A stretch of 64,000 nt of DNA, taken from positions 806,001-870,000 of the forward strand of contig NZ_CP154467.1 in NCBI RefSeq assembly GCF_039545455.1, given 5' to 3'. Positions 29,174-36,163 of this stretch are shown here, one piece after another (position 1 is the first letter of the stretch; every line of letters begins with the position of its first letter). Origin of the DNA: Brucella sp. BE17 (GTDB lineage: Bacteria > Pseudomonadota > Alphaproteobacteria > Rhizobiales > Rhizobiaceae). The notes under the pieces are model-generated. The model was given only the letters and a program-made list of their open reading frames with translations, made no database searches and was not told the origin of the DNA. Both the position numbers and the translations under genes were made by a program.

Positions 29174-29902
29174 TTACGGCCTTCCCACTGGTCGCAGAGC
29201 GCGGACCTTCTTTTCACCGCCCGTCAGCGGATGCAGCGAGTGTATCTCAAAAGGTGTACCTTTTTCCGGCTCCACGAACAGGGCAAGATTGGATATCTCT
29301 ACCGAATCGTCAAGCAAGGGCGCGAAAAACTCGTCCAGCCTGCGTTCGATGCGCGGGCGATCCTGTTCATCGACCGGTCCGGTCAGCGTCATGTGAAAAC
29401 GGAATTCTTCAAAAACATAGGGATAACCCCAGCGCTCCAGATTGTGACGTTGTGCTTCGCTTAGACGTTCGGGACGACGTCTGGCGATTTCAGCATCACT
29501 TAGTGGCGCACGAAAGCGATCAAACGCCACCACGACATCATTGGCCAGTTGATTGAGTTCAGCCACAGGTTCTTGCGGCACGAGCGCAAAAAAAGGGCCG
29601 ATGCCCTTTAGTACAAGGCGCGGGATAGTCACAGGCAAGGCAGCAGAGGTGAAATGCATCAGCGCTGACAGAAGATCGTTTTCCGTAAAACCGTCTTTGA
29701 GCCGGAAAGGCGCTTTCATCGTACCGTGAAAGCCGTAACGGCGGGGTTCTTCGGTGAGATTTACGATTTCTGCCGGGGCGAACGAGCGAATCGCCGGAGC
29801 TTTGACGGCCTCCCCGCTAAAGGCGTTGCGACCCAGCCAGTTGGCGGCAACTTTCAAAAGCGCGTCGCTTGATGGCGGCGTGTAATAAATCGCATAACGC
29901 AT
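29174..29902 (-). CDS. DUF1045 phosphonate-associated 2H phosphoesterase-like protein
   Basis: A 242-residue protein of the DUF1045 family (phosphonate-metabolism protein). Two HxT motifs, H59-G-T61 (YGFHGTMKAP) and H170-M-T172 (FRFHMTLTG), are the paired signature of 2H phosphoesterases, which open cyclic phosphates. The start at 29902 (MRYAIYYTPPSSD) has AGGAA seven bases upstream. It is co-directional with phnM 6 bp later. An attractive inference is hydrolysis of phosphoribosyl cyclic phosphate, the PhnP step; this is not proven here. Confidence 0.88.
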   Translation of the reverse strand: MRYAIYYTPPSSDALLKVAANWLGRNAFSGEAVKAPAIRSFAPAEIVNLTEEPRRYGFHGTMKAPFRLKDGFTENDLLSALMHFTSAALPVTIPRLVLKGIGPFFALVPQEPVAELNQLANDVVVAFDRFRAPLSDAEIARRRPERLSEAQRHNLERWGYPYVFEEFRFHMTLTGPVDEQDRPRIERRLDEFFAPLLDDSVEISNLALFVEPEKGTPFEIHSLHPLTGGEKKVRALRPVGRP

Positions 29903-30087
29903 ATCAAATTCCTTGCTATGAAAGCCTTCGCACGACTGAAAATCTACGGCTCGATGCGGCTGGCGGACCGTTATAGCAGGATTGTGGCAAGTCGATAAAG
30001 CGTTGATGACATTCCCCAACTAACAAAGCAATTTTACATCGCTGCAAATTGGTATAGGCCTCTGACATTGCAAGTGAGGAGATCAAT

Positions 30088-31005
30088 ATGAGCGGCTTTG
30101 CTTCCATCGGGGAATGCATGATCGAGCTTTCGGGCGAAAATGGTGACCAATGGCGCATGGGCTTTGCCGGCGATACGCTTAATACGGCATGGTATGTGCG
30201 TGCGCTTGCCGACAAAGCGATGCCGGTGGATTATGTAAGCGCCTTTGGCGAAGACAGTTTTTCGCAGAAGCAGCGGGTATTTTTGACCTCGAACGGTATC
30301 GGCATTGCACACAGCCCGATTATTGCCGGGCTTCATCCGGGAGTTTACGCAATCACGCTTGAGGGTGCCGAACGTTCGTTTACCTATTGGCGCAGCGAAG
30401 CCGCCGCCCGACATTTGGCCAGCGACCACGCAGCGCTGGAAAAGAGCCTTGCCGGACGCGATATCATTTATTTCTCAGGCATCTCGCTTGCTATTATTCT
30501 GCCGGAGCATCGGACGCAATTCTTTGAGATATTACGGCAATGCCGTGCCGCCGGATCCCGGATCGCCTTCGATCCGAATTTCCGCCATCAGCTCTGGCCT
30601 GATCGCAAGGTCGCACAGGACCTCATCAGCGAAGCCATGCGGCTGTCCGATATTGCACTGCCGACCTTCCCCGACGAGCAGGCGCTATTTGGCGACAAAG
30701 ATGCTGCAGCTTGCGCCGAACGTCTAGGCAGACTTGGCGTGAGTGAAATCGTCGTCAAGGACGGGACCGAGCCTGCATTGGTGCTTGCCAACGGCGAGCG
30801 CACGGAAGTTCCCGCTGTCGCGGCACGGGCCGTGGATACCACAGGCGCGGGCGACAGCTTTAACGGAAGCTATCTCGCCGCGCGCATAGCAGGGCTTCAG
30901 CCGGTGGCGGCGGCACAAAAGGCGCATGCAGTCGCAGCGCGTGTGGTTGAAGCACGCGGTGCGCTGACACCGATGGAAATGGCTCGCGCCGCTTTCGGTG
31001 AATAA
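30088..31005 (+). CDS. kdgK: PfkB-family sugar kinase, probable 2-keto-3-deoxygluconate kinase
   Basis: Phosphorylates KDG for entry into the Entner-Doudoroff route, if assignment is right. The 305-residue PfkB/ribokinase-fold protein has FASIGECMIELS at the N-terminus and the catalytic-base motif DTTGAGDSFNG near residues 251-261. AGGAG stands before the ATG. It ends directly against galM on the opposite strand. The substrate is inferred from similarity to KdgK; other PfkB sugars are possible. Confidence 0.8.
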   Translation: MSGFASIGECMIELSGENGDQWRMGFAGDTLNTAWYVRALADKAMPVDYVSAFGEDSFSQKQRVFLTSNGIGIAHSPIIAGLHPGVYAITLEGAERSFTYWRSEAAARHLASDHAALEKSLAGRDIIYFSGISLAIILPEHRTQFFEILRQCRAAGSRIAFDPNFRHQLWPDRKVAQDLISEAMRLSDIALPTFPDEQALFGDKDAAACAERLGRLGVSEIVVKDGTEPALVLANGERTEVPAVAARAVDTTGAGDSFNGSYLAARIAGLQPVAAAQKAHAVAARVVEARGALTPMEMARAAFGE

Positions 31006-32022
31006 TCATTCTTTGGAAAAGGCGAAGCGGCTTTCCTGCGCGTAGATTTCACCGGGGCGCAGGATAGCCTGCGGAAAATAGGGATATTCGAGCGAACCAG
31101 GCCAGACCTGCGGCTCCAGACAAAAGCCCGCATGTTTGCCATAGGGCTTTCCAGTCAGGCCGATACAATCATTGGCCATGGTATTGCCAGCATAGAATTG
31201 CAAACCGGGTTCGGTCGTTGCAACATCGAGTCGGATGCCAGAGCGCGCAGCCTTCACCGAAGCGCATGACCGTATCGGCCCCCGCATTGCGGACAAGCAG
31301 AAATTGATGTCATATTCAATCTGCTGGCCTGTTTCCTGACGGCGGATTGGTCGGTACTCACGAAAATCATAAACCGTATCGCGCACCGGCAATATGCGGC
31401 CATCGGGAATCAGCGCATCATCCACCGGCATATAGGCATCGGCGTTGATTTTGAGCTGGTGATCGAGAATATCGCCCTCACCACCATCATCGAGATTGAA
31501 ATAGCTGTGATGCAACAAACTGCAGACGGTGGGCCTGTCAGTCACCGCTTCCAGCCGCACGATCAACTCTCCGCTATCGTTGAGCATATAGGTGCAGCTT
31601 ACCTTGAGATTACCCGGAAAGCCCATTTCACCGTCTGCGGCCACGGTACCGAGCGTGACGAAATCGGAGCCGCTTCCGGTGATGTTCCACACCCGATTGC
31701 CCAGACCTTTGCTGCCGCCGTGCAGGTTATGGCGTCCGAAATAATTTGCTTCGACTTGATAGTTCTTGCCGTCAATCACAAAGCGAGCATCTCGGATTCG
31801 GTTGGCGGAACGACCGGCTATTGCACCCAGATGCGGTGAATACGCCGGATAATCGTCAAAGTCGCGATAGCCGATCACAAGCGCCGCGTCATGACCAGCC
31901 ATGCGCAGATCCTGAATGGCCGCGCCCCACGTTAAGATTTTGGCCGCCAGCGGCCCGTTGGAAATGGTTAGCCGATGAACCGGTTGTCCATCCGGTGCGT
32001 GTCCGAAAACTTCTGTCGTCAC
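31006..32022 (-). CDS. galM: Aldose 1-epimerase (galactose mutarotase)
   Basis: Interconverts alpha and beta anomers of aldoses. The 338-residue protein has the mutarotase catalytic His motif in LLHHSYFNLDD (about 165-175) and an N-terminal GRSANRIRDARF segment. A C-terminal catalytic Glu is expected near PGLQFYAGN. The GTG at 32022 has GTGAGG five bases upstream and is preferred to a TTG at 32070. It shares its stop region with kdgK, tail to tail with zero spacing. Confidence 0.9.
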   Translation of the reverse strand: MTTEVFGHAPDGQPVHRLTISNGPLAAKILTWGAAIQDLRMAGHDAALVIGYRDFDDYPAYSPHLGAIAGRSANRIRDARFVIDGKNYQVEANYFGRHNLHGGSKGLGNRVWNITGSGSDFVTLGTVAADGEMGFPGNLKVSCTYMLNDSGELIVRLEAVTDRPTVCSLLHHSYFNLDDGGEGDILDHQLKINADAYMPVDDALIPDGRILPVRDTVYDFREYRPIRRQETGQQIEYDINFCLSAMRGPIRSCASVKAARSGIRLDVATTEPGLQFYAGNTMANDCIGLTGKPYGKHAGFCLEPQVWPGSLEYPYFPQAILRPGEIYAQESRFAFSKE

Positions 32023-32235
32023 TTGTGCCTCACCCCACGAAATGTGAATTATCTTTGCGCCATCAATCAACAGTGCGTGGTTGGACGCAAGAGGATTTCT
32101 GATTGAGGGCAGGATTTACCTGTATTTTTCATCGCTCCACGCAGAAACAACAGTATACATTGGCCCATAACCGGATAAAATTTCCATAACCGTTTCAAGT
32201 AATTTTTTTAAAAATGAATTTTCAAAGGGATGACG

Positions 32236-33081
32236 ATGCGCTCCAATTTTACGGAAATTATGCCGTATATTTTCAAGGAGGAAGGCGGTTACGTCGATAA
32301 TCCTAAAGATCCCGGTGGTGCCACCAACATGGGCATCACCCAAGGTACTTTGTCTGGATGGATGGGACGTGCAGCCTCACGAGAGGAGGTAAAGAATCTC
32401 TCCAAGGGCACAGCCATGGAAATTTATCGAAAGCAATATTGGGACAAGATCGATGGTGATCATCTGCCTCCCGGTGTCGATTATGCATTGCTTGACTTTG
32501 CCGTAAACTCCGGCACGGCGCACGCCATCAAAATGCTGCAGCAGGTCCTTGACGTACCTGAGACAGCACTTATAGACCCCAGAACTATGGCAGCGCTTGC
32601 AGAACAGCCACTTGCGCAAACCATCAATGCGCTTTGCGATGCGCGTGCAGCATGGCTTAAGAAACTTGCCGCTGCTGCCACTTTCGGCAAAGGATGGCAG
32701 GCAAGGGTCAAACGGGTTCGCACCCGCTCACTGGCCCTAGCGGCAACACAAACAGATGTGGCCTTACAGCCTCCGCCAGTCCCTCCAATATCCGCTTCCG
32801 CTTCACAGCAAACCAGTGCCGCACAGCAAAGCGAGACCCAGCCGCAACAATCGGCTATTTCTGAAATGTTTCCGCCAATACACCATCCCGGGATAGTCGG
32901 TACGGTTGGCAGCGTCGCCTCAAGCCTTATCGCCATTCTTCTTGATGATGGCTATCTCGAAACCGGGCTTGCTGTTTTTGTCATGATAGTGACGGTCTCG
33001 AGCTTCTTCTATTTCACAAAATGGGGACAGGAGCACCGTCCAAAGGACTATACTCGAAAACTGTTCAAAAAATTGCGATAG
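32236..33081 (+). CDS. GH108 muramidase with peptidoglycan-binding and membrane anchor
   Basis: Protein of 281 residues of glycosyl hydrolase family 108. The signature EEGGYVDNPKDPGGATNMG (residues 15-33) holds the catalytic Glu. A PG_binding_3-type helical region follows (about 80-160), then a Gln/Ser/Pro linker. A C-terminal hydrophobic segment (FVMIVTVSSFFYFT region, about 245-262) can anchor it to the membrane. The ATG at 32236, with AAAGGG six bases upstream, is preferred to the ATG at 32230. The type resembles phage endolysins and Brucella secretion-activator muramidases (SagA-like), a relation inferred from family only. Confidence 0.85.
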   Translation: MRSNFTEIMPYIFKEEGGYVDNPKDPGGATNMGITQGTLSGWMGRAASREEVKNLSKGTAMEIYRKQYWDKIDGDHLPPGVDYALLDFAVNSGTAHAIKMLQQVLDVPETALIDPRTMAALAEQPLAQTINALCDARAAWLKKLAAAATFGKGWQARVKRVRTRSLALAATQTDVALQPPPVPPISASASQQTSAAQQSETQPQQSAISEMFPPIHHPGIVGTVGSVASSLIAILLDDGYLETGLAVFVMIVTVSSFFYFTKWGQEHRPKDYTRKLFKKLR

Positions 33082-33244
33082 CCTTTATATTGCACTCTCG
33101 CAACTGCACATCTTATATGCGCTTATCCAAATCACGTCGCAGGAAATCAATATGACTTTCCCTTGCGGCCAAAAAACGCTAGATACGCGCAGATAATCAG
33201 ATGCTCGCCCTTTGCGGCATCGCCAGGAATAAAGGAATCGCAAT

Positions 33245-33526
33245 TTGTCCTCTACTTTCGACAAAGTCGCCGACATCATCGCCGAAACCAGTGAAATCGA
33301 CCGTGATACGATCACGCCAGAAAGCCACACTATTGATGATCTGGGTATCGATAGCCTTGATTTCCTCGACATCGTTTTCGCGATCGATAAAGCTTTCGGC
33401 ATCAAGATTCCGCTGGAACAGTGGACGCAGGAAGTCAACGAAGGCAAGGTTCCGACGGAAGAATATTTCGTTTTGAAAAACCTCTGCGCCAAGATCGACG
33501 AACTGGTCGCAGCCAAGAAGGCCTGA
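33245..33526 (+). CDS. acpXL: Acyl carrier protein AcpXL
   Basis: Dedicated carrier for the very-long-chain (27-hydroxyoctacosanoate, C28) lipid A acid of Rhizobiales. The 93-residue protein has the phosphopantetheine serine S37 in [11 protein letters not shown]. The start is TTG (33245) with AAAGGAA about nine bases upstream; translation [12 protein letters not shown] matches the family N-terminus. It opens the cluster of ketosynthases, dehydrogenase and LpxXL that follows. Confidence 0.95.
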   Translation: MSSTFDKVADIIAETSEIDRDTITPESHTIDDLGIDSLDFLDIVFAIDKAFGIKIPLEQWTQEVNEGKVPTEEYFVLKNLCAKIDELVAAKKA

Positions 33527-33625
33527 AACCGGCGCCACTTTGACGGCATTTGAGGGTGAACATCCGTGTTCGCCCTAATTCCGTTTATAGCAAGCAGTTT
33601 CAGCAGCACGGGCAGAACCGAACTC

Positions 33626-34807
33626 ATGCAGAACAATAAAGTCGTCATCACTGGCATTGGCATTCTTTCTTCACTCGGCGAAGGAACGGATGTGCATTGG
33701 AATGCTTTTTCAAACGCCGGCACCAAGCCGCGGCTCGAAAACCAAGCCTTTGCGCCCTATACCGTCCATGCGCTCGGCGAGGTGGACTGGAGCCTGCAAA
33801 TCCCCAAGCGTGGTGATCAGCGCCAGATGGAAACATGGCAGCGGCTCGGCACCTATGCGGCCGGTCTTGCACTTGCCGATGCAGGTATCAAGGATGACGA
33901 AACGCTCTGCGCCAGCATGGACATGGTGGTCGGTGCCGGTGGCGGTGAACGCGATATAGCCGTCGATATGCAGATTCTCGAAGAAGGTCGCACCAGTAAC
34001 AACCGCGGCGTCATGCTCAACGAGAAGCTTTCGACCGAGTTGCGCCCGACACTGTTTCTCGCCCAGCTTTCCAATCTGCTTGCCGGCAATATTTCCATCG
34101 TCCACAAAGTCACGGGCTCTTCACGTACTTTTATGGGTGAAGAAGGTTCCGGCATTTCAGCGATCGAGACGGCGAGCGCGCGCATCCGCACTGGCCAGAG
34201 CACACATGTGTTGGTTGGTGGCTCTTATAATGCCGAGCATTTCGACATGATTCTCGGTCATGAACTGGGCGGGTTGCTGAAACATGATGGCTGGGCACCG
34301 CTCTGGCAGCGGGACGGCTCGGCGGGCGGCGGCATGATTTCGGGTTCCGGCGGCGTATTCCTAGTGCTCGAAGATGCCGAACATGCAAAAAAACGTGGCG
34401 CACGCGCCTATGCCCAGATCGCACACATCGAAACATCGCAAGTCCGCCGTGGCGAGCACGATCTTACAACAGCAATTCGCAATCTCATCCTTGCAGCCAA
34501 CGGCGGCAAGGAACCAAGCTATGTGGTTTCAGGTGCTTCAGGTGCCCATCAGGCAACGAGCGCTGAAAAGACAGTCCTCGACGGCCTTTCTGCCGCCTAT
34601 CGCAGCGTATCCGGCCTGACAGGTCATTTGCGCGAAGCCCAGTTTCCGCTGGCACTCGCACTGGCTGCGATTTCGGTTGCCAAGGGTGAAGCGTTCGCGC
34701 CTCTCGACACGTCGGAAAAGCCTGTGCAGGGAGCCGTTGGTGAAGCCATTGTCACCACGATCGGAGCAACTCGCGCCGAAGGCGCCGCCAAGCTGGTGAG
34801 AGCATAA
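33626..34807 (+). CDS. Ketosynthase-like FabF2XL without catalytic cysteine
   Basis: A 393-residue member of the beta-ketoacyl-ACP synthase fold in the C28 lipid A locus. It lacks key residues: the segment aligned to the Cys nucleophile reads FMGEEGSGISAIE (residues 169-181), with Glu where Cys stands, and the HGTSTP motif is replaced by ASGAHQATS. The GH of the third motif is kept (LTGHLRE). It resembles the chain-length-factor partners of type II polyketide synthases. The ATG at 33626 is chosen, but a GTG at 33566 with GAGGGTGA upstream would add 20 residues. It lies 1 bp before fabF1. Confidence 0.88.
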   Translation: MQNNKVVITGIGILSSLGEGTDVHWNAFSNAGTKPRLENQAFAPYTVHALGEVDWSLQIPKRGDQRQMETWQRLGTYAAGLALADAGIKDDETLCASMDMVVGAGGGERDIAVDMQILEEGRTSNNRGVMLNEKLSTELRPTLFLAQLSNLLAGNISIVHKVTGSSRTFMGEEGSGISAIETASARIRTGQSTHVLVGGSYNAEHFDMILGHELGGLLKHDGWAPLWQRDGSAGGGMISGSGGVFLVLEDAEHAKKRGARAYAQIAHIETSQVRRGEHDLTTAIRNLILAANGGKEPSYVVSGASGAHQATSAEKTVLDGLSAAYRSVSGLTGHLREAQFPLALALAAISVAKGEAFAPLDTSEKPVQGAVGEAIVTTIGATRAEGAAKLVRA

Positions 34808-34808
34808 G

Positions 34809-36083
34809 ATGAGCAAATATCAAGACCATCTCGGCCGTCCCATCGTCGTCATTACCGGGGCCGGTGTCGTTTCCGCACTCGGACAGGGCAAACAGGATAA
34901 TTGGGACGCCTTGACCAGCGGTCGGTCCGGCCTGCATTCAATCACCCGCTTTCCAACTGAGAGCCTCAATACACGCTTTGCCGGTACGGTCGATTTTCTG
35001 TCTGAAAGTGAAGTCGGTGCATCTGCCTTATCGGAATCTCTTGCGCGCCTCGCGGGCGAAGAGGCATTGGCGCAGTCCGGCCTTTCGACCACGGATTTCG
35101 GCGGACCTCTGTTTCTGGCAGCACCGCCCGTTGAACTCGACTGGAAAAGCCGTTTTGCACTTGATGCCAGCATCAAGGACGAAGGCCCGGCCAGCTATCA
35201 GCTATTGCTTGAAGCCTGCCGCCGCGCCCGTCAGGACACGCTCTTCAACACCACGCAATTTGGCTATATCGCTGAACGTCTCTCGAAAACCTTTGGCACG
35301 CGCGGCCTGCCGGTGACACTATCAACGGCCTGTGCGTCGGGGGCGACCGCGATCCAGCTCGGCGTCGAGGCGATCCGGCGCGGTGAAAGCGACCACGTGC
35401 TTTCCATCGGAACCGATGGATCAGTCTCGGCGGAAGCCCTGATCCGCTTCTCACTGCTCTCCGCCCTCTCCACACAGAATGAAGCGCCTGAAAAGGCATC
35501 CAAGCCGTTTTCGAAAGATCGCAACGGCTTCGTGATGGCGGAAGGTTCGGGCGCGCTGGTCATGGAATCGCTGGAAAGTGCCATCGCACGCGGCGCAAAA
35601 ATCTTAGGCATTCTGGCCGGTTGCGGTGAAAAGGCTGATGACTTCCATCGCACACGCTCCAAGCCCGACGCCTCGCCTGCCATTGGAACGGTGCGTGCGG
35701 CACTTGCCGATGCGGGTCTTGCCGAAGACAAGATTTCCTATATCAATGCGCATGGTACCTCGACGCCGGAAAACGACAAGATGGAACATCTCGCACTTTC
35801 TACAGTGTTTGGTGACACGCTCGGCTCTATCCCGGTCTCATCCAACAAGTCGATGATCGGCCATACGTTGACAGCGGCAGGTGCCATCGAGGCCGTGTTC
35901 TCACTTTTGACAATTGAGACCGGAACGCTGCCGCCGACTATCAATTACGACAATCCCGACCCCGCCATACCGTTGGATGTCGTGCCGAATGTAAAGCGTC
36001 AGGCCGAGGTTTCTGCGGTCCTTTCAAACTCGTTTGGCTTTGGCGGGCAAAACACGAGCCTTGTTGTCAAAGAGTACCAATAA
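34809..36083 (+). CDS. Beta-ketoacyl-ACP synthase FabF1XL (active)
   Basis: Elongates the AcpXL-bound chain towards C28. In 424 residues the full KAS II set is present: nucleophile C175 (STACASGATA), H315 (NAHGTSTP), K347 and H352 (NKSMIGHTLTAAG). It follows the Cys-less partner directly, with 1 bp between the stop and ATG. The pair likely forms a KS/CLF-like heterodimer. A terminator follows at 36108. Confidence 0.92.
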   Translation: MSKYQDHLGRPIVVITGAGVVSALGQGKQDNWDALTSGRSGLHSITRFPTESLNTRFAGTVDFLSESEVGASALSESLARLAGEEALAQSGLSTTDFGGPLFLAAPPVELDWKSRFALDASIKDEGPASYQLLLEACRRARQDTLFNTTQFGYIAERLSKTFGTRGLPVTLSTACASGATAIQLGVEAIRRGESDHVLSIGTDGSVSAEALIRFSLLSALSTQNEAPEKASKPFSKDRNGFVMAEGSGALVMESLESAIARGAKILGILAGCGEKADDFHRTRSKPDASPAIGTVRAALADAGLAEDKISYINAHGTSTPENDKMEHLALSTVFGDTLGSIPVSSNKSMIGHTLTAAGAIEAVFSLLTIETGTLPPTINYDNPDPAIPLDVVPNVKRQAEVSAVLSNSFGFGGQNTSLVVKEYQ

Positions 36084-36107
36084 CCCTTTGACATAGCTAT
36101 GAAATTA

Positions 36108-36138
36108 AAAGGCCCGCACAATCTGTGCGGGCCTTTCC
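36108..36138. terminator. Bidirectional terminator after fabF1XL
   Basis: A 13-bp stem AAAGGCCCGCACA / TGTGCGGGCCTTT has a 3-nt loop. It sits between convergent fabF1XL and the S41 protease gene. Confidence 0.82.
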
Positions 36139-36163
36139 TTTGAAGGTTTGTGCGTGCCAGTTT

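Noticed and set aside
33085..33726. Minus-strand frame over acpXL
   Set aside because: Antisense of acpXL; serine-rich composition without family match.
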